In this document: positions 11,167 to 19,080 of the stretch, piece after piece
Numbering within the stretch: position 1 is the first letter of the stretch
Layout: each line of letters starts with the position of its first letter
Origin: PALSA-612 sp963776375
Lineage (GTDB): Bacteria; Actinomycetota; Thermoleophilia; Gaiellales; Gaiellaceae
Assembly: GCA_963776375.1 (NCBI GenBank)
Contig: CAVZMF010000004.1
Location: 1-64,000, forward strand
DNA: 64,000 bases
Direction of reading: 5' to 3'
Translations under genes and position numbers: made by a program
Notes under the pieces: model-generated
What the model saw: the letters and a program-made list of their open reading frames with translations, nothing else
The model's database searches: none
What the model was told of the DNA's origin: nothing

Positions 11167-11493
11167 AGTAATCCCCCTCTCCCGGGAAGCTCGCTAGGGA
11201 TCTGACGCTACAAATGCCGCGTGATCGGGTCAACTCGCAAGAGCGCAGACTGACCGACAGCACAGGCCGACCCCTAGACAAGGGGGTGGTTCCCTGGAAG
11301 AAGCTGACGTGCAATGTCAACGGAGCCGGGTAACTCCAGAACTCCCCGATCCAGGGTCCTTTGTGCCACACAGTCGAGCGCGCCCCGTCCTGCCCATGTG
11401 GCTAGGCTCGAAAACCGACCGTTCAGGCATGGGCTAGGCGATGCCGCACCGACTATCGTTAGGACCATTGCTTCCGCTGCCAGGACTCGTCGC
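11167..11493. other. Divergent intergenic region
   Basis: 327 bp between the leftward beta-helix gene and the rightward flippase gene. It must hold promoters for both, but I cannot pick -10/-35 elements with confidence. An open frame from 11314 merely extends the flippase upstream and has no family-like sequence before about 11494. Confidence 0.4.
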
Positions 11494-13011
11494 GTGAAGG
11501 CCGAGCCCGCCGCACACACCGAGCCCGAACTCAGCACAGGTGATATTGGTCGGCGCGCCGCGTCCGGCGTCGTTCTGCTGACTGGGAAAGGAATCTTCGC
11601 GCAGGCGCTCGGCTTGCTATCGACGATCGTCGTCACGCGGCTGTTACTGCCCAGTCAGCTCGGACTGTTCGCGATCGCAGTGACGATCTCGAGCTTTCTG
11701 TGGATGCTCAGTGGAGGTCTGGGAATGGCCAGTGCGCTCATCCGGCGCCCTACCGCACCAGAGCACGCTGACCTTCGGGCATATGTTGCTCTCCAGCTCG
11801 GTGTCACGAGCATCTTGGTCGTAGCCGTCGCGCTGGCGACGCTGCCGTTCGGACTTGTTGGTCAGCTTACGGCCCTGATGGTTGCAACCGCTCCCCTCGG
11901 TGCTTTCCGAGGTGCCAGCGCCGTCTCGCTCGAGCGCCAGCTCCTCTACAAGAGGCTCGCGACCGCCGAGACCGCCGAGGTGATGGTCTACTACGCCTGG
12001 ACCATTGTGACAGTGGCCATCGGGTGGGGCGTGTGGGGACTGGCCACGGCAGTTGTCGCCCGCGCAGTCGTCGGGACCGCCGTGACCGTCGCACTCTCAC
12101 CGATCGGGATCGTCTGGCCGGGTTACGACCGCCGGCGCATCCGGGCGATTCTCGGGATCGGCATGCGCGTGCAGGCAGTCGACTTCGTGGTGGCGGTCCG
12201 CGATCAAATCCTGGTCCTGGGCACGACAGTTGTCGGAAGCGTCTCCATTGTCGCCTATTGGAGCGTCGTCCTTCGAGCTCTCCAAGCGCCCGGGATGCTC
12301 TTGTGGGTCTGTTGCGCGTGTCCTTCCCGGCCATGTCTCGGACCAGGTCCGCCGGCCGAGACCCGGTCAGCATGCTGCCACGCCTCTTGGCGGCCGCAAC
12401 AATCCTCGCCGGGACGCTGCTCGCCCCGCTAGCCGGTGCCGCACCGGCTCTCGTGCCGCTACTGTTCGGAGAAGTGGTCTCCTGCGGCTGGAGCGCTCTC
12501 GTTGGCCTGCCTTGCGATCGTCATCCACTCGCCGGTTGTCATCGCCGGCCAGAGCTATCTCTGGACAGCAGGTGATGCCAAATGGCCACTTCGCGCCATG
12601 ATCGCCGATGCGGTCATTGTCGTCGCCGTTGGACTGCCGCTGGTACCGATCATCGGCGTGCTCGGCCTTGCAGTCGGCGGCGTCGTCGCGGCGATCGTTC
12701 ACACTGGAATCCTGGCGCACGCCCTCAACCGGCAGACTGATATCCGGGTTTTTCGCCACATCCGCGCACCGGTGCTCACGTGGATGGTTGCTGCTGGCGC
12801 CGCATGGGGATGCGCCCAGGGTCCTGGCCCGCTGGTGATTCGAACGGCAATCAGCATCTGCGTCGCCCTCGGCCTCTACCTCGGGCTGGTGTTTTTGACT
12901 CGGCGTGAGCTCATGCTCGAGCTGGCCGAAAATTCGCATCCTTGGATCCGTCGCCGCCTGCTGCGACGCCGCGCGGCGCAGGCTCCGCTACCCACGAAGG
13001 CAGGAGCTTGA
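11494..13011 (+). CDS. Wzx-type polysaccharide flippase (MOP superfamily), frameshifted
   Basis: Integral membrane protein that would move lipid-linked glycan units across the cytoplasmic membrane. GTG 11494 has CAGGA 9 bp upstream; LSTGDIGRRAASGVVLLTGK and LGLLSTIVVTRLLLPSQLGL are the usual N-terminus of Wzx/RfbX proteins (helix 1 and the R-L-L-x-P-x-x-x-G motif). Many hydrophobic segments follow. The frame shifts near 12300 (one base lost) into SFPAMSRTRSAGRDPVSMLP and back near 12470 (one gained) into AIVIHSPVVIAGQSYLWTAG; the changes cancel, so the span of 1518 bp would give 505 aa, normal for the family. The basic C-terminus ends LPTKAGA. Confidence 0.75.
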
Positions 13012-13116
13012 CGCTCTGTCAGCGGCATCGACGACTGGCCGACCGCGAAGCACGCGTCACTCGGATGCAGTGACGAAGGCCAAATCTCCACTGCAGCCGA
13101 TCACCAGACCACGAGC

Positions 13117-14324
13117 ATGAAGATCAGCTTCTTTGGCCACTTCGGGTCCCGAACTCCGGAAATGAGAGTACTCTCCTCGCGATTCTCTCGCGCCTTCGCT
13201 CACTGTCTCCTGACTGCGAGTTCTCCTGCATTTGTACAAACCCTGACGTAGTCATCTCCCGGGACGGCATCGACGCTGTTCCGATTAGCACGAGGCTCGT
13301 CAGGGTCTGGGACCGTCAGACTCCAATGGACAAACGCGTGCGCATGGCATTCCTGGGAGTCCGAGAGGAGGTCGGGCAGTATGTCCGAGCCTTCAAGACG
13401 CTCAGAGACACGGATATGCTGATCATCCCCGGCACGGGTTTGCTGACTGATGCCTACGGACTTTCCGCCTGGGGGCCGTATAACGTCTTCAAGTGGTCGC
13501 TGGTGGCTAAGTTGCGGGGTTGCAAAGTGCTGTTTGTCAGTGTCGGTGTGGGTCCGCTTTACGGCACGCTAGGGCGCTTCCTCGCGAAGTCGGCCTTGTT
13601 GCTGGCGGATTATCGCTCGTACCGAGATTCTCCCAGCGCGACGTACTTGACAACCACGGGCTTTCGCGCGACCGATGACCCTGTTTACCCAGATCTGGTA
13701 TTCAGCCTCCCTCAAACACTCCTGCCGCCTGATGCAAATCGAGTAGGTGGCAACCGTGTTGTAGGTCTCGGTCTTATGTTGTACGCTGGGAAATATAGTG
13801 TTGCTACTCCCAAAGATGAAACCTATACAGTTTATCTGGAATCACTGGTGCTGTTTGTGAAATGGCTGCTCGCCCACGACTATGATGTCCGGCTATTGAT
13901 TGGTGACGACGATGACACCCTCGTGATCGAGGATTTTAAGACACTCCTGCGGATGCGTCTAGGAACGTACGATGACGATAGAGTCAGCTATCAGCCCATC
14001 AATACAGTTCGGGACATACTGTGTCAACTTGCTGCAACTGACGTTGTCGTGGCAACGCGTTTCCACAACGTGCTCCTGGCTTTGCTTCTCAACAAACCTG
14101 TCATCGCGATTTCCTTTCATCACAAATGTGCGTCACTGATGAGTAGCATGGGGTTATCACAATACTGCCATGATATTAATGAGATGGATGCCGACAGCTT
14201 GATTACGCAATTCCAGATGCTCGAGAAGAATAGAGATATGGTCAAGGACACGATCAGACGCGGAGTTGAGAAGTCCCGCGCGGCTTTGAACGAACAGTAC
14301 GACCTTCTCTTCAGTCGCCTATGA
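13117..14324 (+). CDS. Polysaccharide pyruvyl transferase family protein (one frameshift near N-terminus)
   Basis: Transfers pyruvate from PEP to a sugar, giving a ketal on surface glycans. The obvious ORF starts at 13326, but the real N-terminus lies upstream: ATG 13117 encodes MKISFFGHFGS, then after one missing base near 13150 the reading continues NSGNESTLLAILSRLRS and CICTNPDVVISRDGIDAV, joining DRQTPMDKRVRM. 1208 bp plus 1 gives 402 aa, normal for the family. Later marks: MLIIPGTGLLTDAYG, LFVSVGVGPLYG, VVGLGLMLYAGKYS, VVVATRFHNVLLALLLNKPV (conserved R-x-H) and PVIAISFHHK. GC is clearly lower than in flanking genes, suggesting transfer. The next gene overlaps its stop by ATGA. Confidence 0.85.
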
Positions 14325-15356
14325 GCGACTGTCCTTCCGAACATCCTCCTCCTCAGGCGGAAGCCGGCCCCGGGGGCTCAGCCAGAAGCGTGCTGGCCCA
14401 ACCTTCAGACGGCATTATTCAACGTCGACGATCGGGCGCCGAGGACGGCGCCGCTGCCTCGAGAGGCCGAAGCGTCGTGAAGCGAAGACTCGAGAGGACT
14501 TGGTGGGATTCGAACAGGCGCATTTGGCGGCGTCTTCCGGCTGGAATGCGCGATTCGCGTCTCATTCTGCGCCTACGGGAGGTGGTTGCACGCTCTGGTT
14601 TGTCGTCACGCTGACCGTGAGATGTATTTCGGCACACTCTTTCTCCGGAATCGGCCGGCTCTTGAATTGATGCGCCGCCTGATTGGGGAAAGAGCGCGCG
14701 ACTCGACCCTGCGAATAGCGATTCTGGGATGCAGCATAGGAGTCGAGGTCTACTCAATCCTCTGGGCTCTTCGACCGGTCCACCCGGACCTGAAGATTCT
14801 CGTGCGCGCCGTCGATATCTCAGAAGAGGTGCTGCACTTGGCCGAAAAGGGCGTTTACGGTCCTCAAGCGTCCGAGGTGGTGAAATCGTCGATCTTCGAT
14901 GGGTTGACCGAGGCTGAGATGCGAGAGATGTTCCATTGCGAGGGAGATCAGCGCCAGATCAAAGCCTGGCTTCGTGAAGGCATTACGTGGCAGGTCGGCG
15001 ATGCCTCCGATCCGCAACTCGTCAGTGTTCTTGGCTCACAGGACCTGGTGATCGCGAACAATTTTCTTTGCCACATGGATGCGCCCAGTGCGGAGAAGTG
15101 TCTACGCAATCTTGCTCAGCTGGTGCGTCCCGGCGGGTACATTGTCGTGTCGGGCGTCGATTTGGACGTTCGGACGAAGGTTGCTCTCGACCTCCGGTGG
15201 GCACCAGTGGCAGAACTCATGGACGAAATCCACGATGGCGATGTCTTGGTGCGAGCCGACTGGCCCTGGGAGTGGTGGGGCTTGGAACCGCTCGATCGAA
15301 GGAGAGCCGATTGGCAAACGCGGTACGCGTCTGTTTTTCGGATCGAGGAGAGGTAA
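14321..15356 (+). CDS. CheR-like SAM-dependent methyltransferase (one frameshift)
   Basis: ATG 14321 overlaps the preceding stop (ATGA), so translation is likely coupled. The N-terminal frame (to about 14610, ending in LREVVARSGLSSR) and the downstream frame (REMYFGTLFLRNRPALELM) join if one extra base is removed; 1036 minus 1 gives 344 aa. Motif I is LRIAILGCSIGVEVYSI, as in CheR-type enzymes, then LVRAVDISEEVLHLAEKGVY (acidic SAM-binding loop), QDLVIANNFLCHMD and VRPGGYIVVSGVDLD. These match the CheR C-terminal methyltransferase fold, though no chemotaxis genes are near. Pairing with the pyruvyl transferase suggests it methylates a glycan or glycolipid. Role inferred from context. Confidence 0.7.
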
Positions 15357-15502
15357 GCCGATAAGTCAGGCCACTCCGGCTCGGCCACCATCCGCTTCGG
15401 CTGGGCGTTCTCCTTCACCAGCTGCTTCAGCCTGACCACGTCCCCGGGGGAAGAGAGCGCATCATTTGACGTCAAGTGGATAGCTGGCGCGGGAACTTCA
15501 CG

Positions 15503-16484
15503 TCAGCGCATGGTGCCGAGTCTCACGAGTCTCTTCATGTTCTTCGCGACGTAGGGTCGCAGCCCGAGCCTTCCTCGCACGCGTGTCCTCACCTGCCCGC
15601 GTGAGGCTCGCTCCGCCCGCGCGACGGCCGCCAAGCGTCCTGCCCGAAGGAATAGTGGGAGTTCGCGATCGTCGAACTTCGGAGCCAACGGATGATGAAT
15701 GTACTCGACGAGCAACTTCGTGTAGGGGTCGGTTGGCAGCGCCTCGAGCCACGGCTTCTGGAGCGCATGGTGGAGAAGGTAGGGTCGTTCGCCCTTGTCA
15801 TCGACGCAGGACAGGTCTCCGTCAACATGTAGGCCCCGAAAGGGTGCATGCGGCGCACGACGATAGGGGAGCGTCACCCTCTGTGCGCGGAACGGCGAGG
15901 TTCCGAGAATCGCGTTTGCGACGTCCTGGTCCAGGGTAAACGAATGGAAGTGTGACGTCAATGCCGGGTGAGATGTACGTCTCACCCGGGTCGACCTTGG
16001 CGAGTCCCTCTGCGAGCGCCGTGAAGAACGCCGGTGCCGAGATCCGCGGGAGTGCGAAGAAACCGCTATTGACGTACGGTCCTGGCTCGAAATCGTCGAG
16101 TTGGAGACGATCCTTCCATTGTCGCCAGATAACATCCGAATAGACAGGTCTGCCGATGTCCTCGAAAGCCACGATCGATCCTGAGCGGGCCTGCTCCACG
16201 ATCTCGTCCAGTGGTCGCAGGCAGAGCATGTCCGCGTCGACGAAGAGCATTACATCGTCGGGGCGTTCAAGCGGGCCGATGGGCTTGAAATAGTAGGACG
16301 GGAGATCGCCAGGCGATTGGATCACCGTAGCCTCGCTTACCAACGAATGGAGCTGGGCCGCCGTCAAGCCCGAATCGACAACGACGATCGGAACCACATG
16401 CCCATGCACTCTGACTGACGCGATCAGACCCACAAGTACCGGGAAGAATCGGTCGTCGGCGATAGTATAAATCGAGATGCCCAT
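15503..16484 (-). CDS. GT8-like glycosyltransferase, paralogue of 7994-9010 (one frameshift)
   Basis: ATG 16484 starts MGISIYTIADDRFFPVLVGL; GT-A marks are IVVVDSGLTAAQL and the metal motif VMLFVDADMLCLRPLDEIVE. GPYVNSGFFALPRISAPAFF equals the N-S-G region of the paralogue. Near 15960 one extra base shifts the frame, after which SHFHSFTLDQDVANAIL, YLLHHALQKPWLEALP and the basic tail RGRLGLRPYVAKNMKRLV continue the match. 982 minus 1 gives 326 aa. An IS3-type element sits 76 bp upstream of its start and may have separated the gene from its promoter. Probably transfers a sugar in surface-glycan assembly. Confidence 0.7.
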
Positions 16485-16560
16485 TTGCTTTGCCTAACGG
16501 GACGGGGGGCGACTGAGGCTATCAGGGACACTGCCACGATCTCTCCAGCACGGAGTGTGA

Positions 16561-17460
16561 TCATGCCGCGGCGGCCGCCTGGGCGCGCAGGTGTTCGCGC
16601 GCCTCGGTCGGGGTGCGGTAGTGGTGGCGTTCGATCAGCCAGTGCTGGTTGTAGGTCTGTCCGAAGGCGCGGACGGCGGTTCGGAGCTCGTCGAGCGTGT
16701 CGAAGCGCTCGATCCAGAGCACCTGCTCCTTGAGCGTCTGGATCGCCTTCTCGGCGCAGCCGTTCGTCTCGGGCTCGTAGTGGAAGGCGGGTGAGCGGGC
16801 GATGCCGAGGTGGTCGATCTCGGCCTGGTAGTGGTCGGAGCGGAAGCAGGAGCCGCCGTCGTAGCGGAGCGCGAGCCCGGCGGCGACCGCTCGCTCGACC
16901 GAGCCGAAGCGCTCGGCGCAGACCTCGCGGAGCAGGTCGGCGGCGGCGAAGCGGTCCATGCGGCGGGCGGCGTCGTACCAGACCTCGTTGGAGGCGTGGT
17001 CGACGATCACGAACACCGCGCAGCGGCCCTCGTCGCGTCCAGGCCTCGGTCGCGTCGGTCGCCCACAGCGTGTCGGGGACATCGACGGTGATCGTGCCCT
17101 CGTGCAGCCGCGCGGAGCGCTTGCGCACCTGCGGCGTCGGGGCGAGCAGCCCCGCCTCGCGGGTGAGCCGCAGCACCCGCTTGCGGCTGGTGCGGATGCC
17201 GCGCTGGCGGCGCAGCCGCGCCCACACCTTGCGGTGGCCCTCGCCGACGAACGGCGACTCGGCCAGGTCGCGGCGGATCTCGGCCAGCAGCTCCGCGTCG
17301 GGGAGCGCCCCGACCGGGCCGGGACGGCGGCGAGCAGGAACCCTGCAGCCGAGACGCCCCGGCGGCGGCGCTGCTCGTGCGCCGCCGACCGGGACACGCC
17401 CGCCACCCGGCACACCGTCTGCAACGGTGCCGGCAGCGCCTCGCTCACCTCGAGCGCCTC
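16561..17460 (-). CDS. IS3-type transposase orfB (DDE integrase core, two compensating frameshifts)
   Basis: Catalytic marks: first Asp in LWATDATEAW, second Asp in LRYDGGSCFRSDHY, Glu in NGCAEKAIQTLKEQ; there are exactly 35 residues between second Asp and Glu, the DD(35)E spacing of IS3. Upstream is the HTH_21-type segment (FVGEGHRKVWARLRRQRGIR, SRKRVLRLTREAGLLAP). The frame changes near 17310 and returns near 17035. The N-terminus (LQTVCRVAGVSRSAAHEQ) and end (HYRTPTEAREHLRAQ) are typical of IS3 orfB proteins. As read, the gene would not yield active transposase, unless the indels are consensus errors. Confidence 0.75.
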   Translation of the reverse strand, partial: EALEVSEALPAPLQTVCRVAGVSRSAAHEQRRRRGVSAAGFLLAAVPARSGRSPTRSCWPRSAATWPSRRSSARATARCGRGCAASAASAPAASGCCGSPARRGCSPRRRRCASAPRGCTRARSPSMSPTRCGRPTRPRPGRDEGRCAVFVIVDHASNEVWYDAARRMDRFAAADLLREVCAERFGSVERAVAAGLALRYDGGSCFRSDHYQAEIDHLGIARSPAFHYEPETNGCAEKAIQTLKEQVLWIERFDTLDELRTAVRAFGQTYNQHWLIERHHYRTPTEAREHLRAQAAAAA

Positions 17461-17819
17461 GGCGACGGAGGGCTCCCCTTCTTCTCCAGCAGCGCCCGCA
17501 GGATGTCGACCTCGAGCTGCAGCTCGCCGACCTTGCGCTGCGCATCGACGAGCCGGCGGTCCCCCTCCGGCGCCGGCCGCGACTTCAGCCCCTCACGGCC
17601 AGCCTGCGAGGAACTCCTCCCGCCAGCCGGCGATCCGCCCGGCCGGCTGCCCCGTCTCCCGCGCCAGCAGATCCAGCGACTCCCCGCGCAGCAGCCGCAG
17701 CACCACCTGCTCCTTGCGGCGCGCGCTCCAGCGCACCTCCCGGCTCGCCTCCGGCTCGCCGCTCGGCACGCCGGAGCGCGGCTCCTCCCCTCCATGCGGA
17801 CCTCCCGAACTCCCGACAT
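17445..17819 (-). CDS. IS3-type transposase orfA (helix-turn-helix), frameshifted
   Basis: The DNA-binding half is visible in one frame: ARRKEQVVLRLLRGESLDLL and ARETGQPAGRIAGWREEFLA (helix-turn-helix). After a one-base change near 17600 the coiled-coil tail RKVGELQLEVDILRALLEKK follows in another frame. This is the usual layout of IS3 orfA, which overlaps orfB and is joined to it by programmed -1 frameshifting in many members. The start is unclear; ATG at 17819 or shortly downstream. Confidence 0.55.
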   Translation of the reverse strand: MSGVREVRMEGRSRAPACRAASRRRAGRCAGARAARSRWCCGCCAGSRWICWRGRRGSRPGGSPAGGRSSSQAGREGLKSRPAPEGDRRLVDAQRKVGELQLEVDILRALLEKKGSPPSPRRSR

Positions 17820-17849
17820 CGCGACCTCCTCGGTGAGCGAGTCCTAGCT

Positions 17850-18176
17850 TGGAGGCTGGGGTGTCGGTGTTTGGCTCTTCACCTTCGACCCCATGAGCGA
17901 GGAAGGCCGGTCGCGCGGCCGCTTCCTCAGCGTGGCAGCGCAGCTCGAGCGAGCAGGCGACAATCTCGCGGGTCAGACGCTCGGGGTAGCGGCTCACGCG
18001 CGCTCCGCCGAGGCCTCGCCAGGCGAGGGAGCGGCAGTGCGAATGATTCCGGCCATCAGACGGCGCCACGATTGGCGGCGTCACAGGTTGAGGGCGGGCT
18101 GCGCGACGCCTACGAGGAGACCCGTTCGATGAGTTCGGCCACCTGCCCGGTCACGGCCGTGTACACGACGCCGCGC
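17850..18176. other. Gap with possible polysaccharide-deacetylase tail remnant
   Basis: No full gene. On the minus strand, a frame ending at 18110 reads RPARFVRFLRERGVVYTAVT then GQVAELIERVSS, which looks like the last helices of a polysaccharide deacetylase (F-x-x-x-L-x-x-R-x-x-V-x-F-x-T-x-x-E-I-A). It overlaps the last codons of the acyltransferase frame. The similarity is weak and short. The rest of the stretch shows nothing I can support. Confidence 0.25.
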
Positions 18177-18834
18177 TCACGGAGAAACCGCACGAACCTT
18201 GCCGGCCGCTGTGCGCGCCTGCCCCGTGGATCGGGGGAAGTGATAGGCAAGGAACAGAGGGCGGCTCGCCTCGACGAGTTCTCCGCAAAGGAGCGAAACG
18301 GTCGCGGCCGGAGCGCCGACTGCGACGGTGTGATCGGGGACGTCCGCAAGGACGACCGAGTTCGCGCCGACCACGGCTCCACGGCCGATCCGCACCCCCG
18401 GGCCTACGACGACGTTCTGTCCGAGCCATGCTCCATCCCCGATCTCTACTGCACCCACTTCCGTGATCCCCTGCGCGAGAACCGGAAGCTGAATGTCCTC
18501 GAACGCGTGCATGTGGTCGGCGATGTAGACGTTCCGTGCCATCAATACCTGCCGTCCGATCCGCACCGAGCTGGCGGCCGAGATCACGGAGCCGCCGACG
18601 ATGGACGTACCGTCGCCGATAACGATTGCGATCTCGCCGCTCAGGTCGCCCTCGACCTGGAGCCACGAGCCCGCGCCGATGAAGACCTCCGCTCCCGACG
18701 GCTATCCGCCTGGGCGCTCGCAGCCGGACCGGCAACTGGATGACCGAACGCCGACCATACGAGGCGAACGCCCCGGCGAAGAGGACTGAGAAGATTTTGT
18801 CACGACCGCGAGTGAACGACTGATACAGCGCCAC
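18177..18834 (-). CDS. Left-handed beta-helix (hexapeptide) acyltransferase, one frameshift
   Basis: Probable O- or N-acetyltransferase for sugars or sugar nucleotides, using acetyl-CoA. GTG 18834 begins ALYQSFTRGRDKIFSVLFAG and SYGRRSVIQLPVRL; after one extra base near 18700 the hexapeptide coils follow (IAIVIGDGTSIVGGSVISAA, SVRIGRQVLMARNVYIADH). The extended loop HMHAFEDIQLPVLAQGITEV and IGDGAWLGQNVVVGPGVRIG lead to VGAPA, the marks of the WbbJ/maltose-acetyltransferase group. The His in IADHMHAF is the expected catalytic residue. 658 minus 1 gives 218 aa. The C-terminal 30 residues do not look like the family and may be read-through into a scrap. Confidence 0.7.
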
Positions 18835-18931
18835 GGATGTATCGCCGACCAGAGGCACCCCTGACGAACCCGGGAAGGCGGGTTCATTGCGGAAATGATA
18901 GGGGAGCGCCGCGGCCCGAGCCCGCGACCGA

Positions 18932-19080
18932 TCAGAGTCTGACCCGACTCGCCGCCACGTTGACCCGTGCGCCATCGTGCTCGAGAGAGTCGTCGACCGC
19001 CTCCATCATCCGCACGACGTCGATCCCGACTTCGGTAGACGAACGCAGTTCGCAGCCGTCCAGAAAGCGATTGGTCGCGA
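18932..19080 (-). pseudogene. C-terminal scrap of a Gfo/Idh/MocA-type oxidoreductase
   Basis: Directly after the stop of the beta-helix gene the minus strand reads ATNRFLDGCELRSSTEVGID then VVRMMEAVDDSLEHDGARVN and stops at 18932. This resembles the last helix of sugar-nucleotide oxidoreductases (F-L-D-x-x-x, then G-x-x-x-x-R-x-x-E-A-x-x-x-S). Such oxidoreductases often precede hexapeptide acyltransferases in UDP-acetamido-sugar pathways, which fits the next gene. No start remains. Tentative. Confidence 0.4.

Larger units (their letters stand above)
16561..17819 (-). mobile_element. IS3-type insertion sequence
   Basis: Leftward orfA-orfB pair with a DD(35)E transposase. I could not define terminal inverted repeats or a target duplication; the real ends probably lie a little outside these limits, within 16490-17870. 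It lies between the GT8-like gene and the acyltransferase gene. Confidence 0.75.

Noticed and set aside
10775..11371. Short rightward and leftward ORFs around 10887-11371
   Set aside because: They are shifted frames of the beta-helix gene or lie in the divergent gap without family similarity.
15357..15502. Short ORFs after the CheR-like gene
   Set aside because: Extensions or antisense of neighbouring genes; the 146-bp convergent gap shows no gene or clear terminator hairpin.
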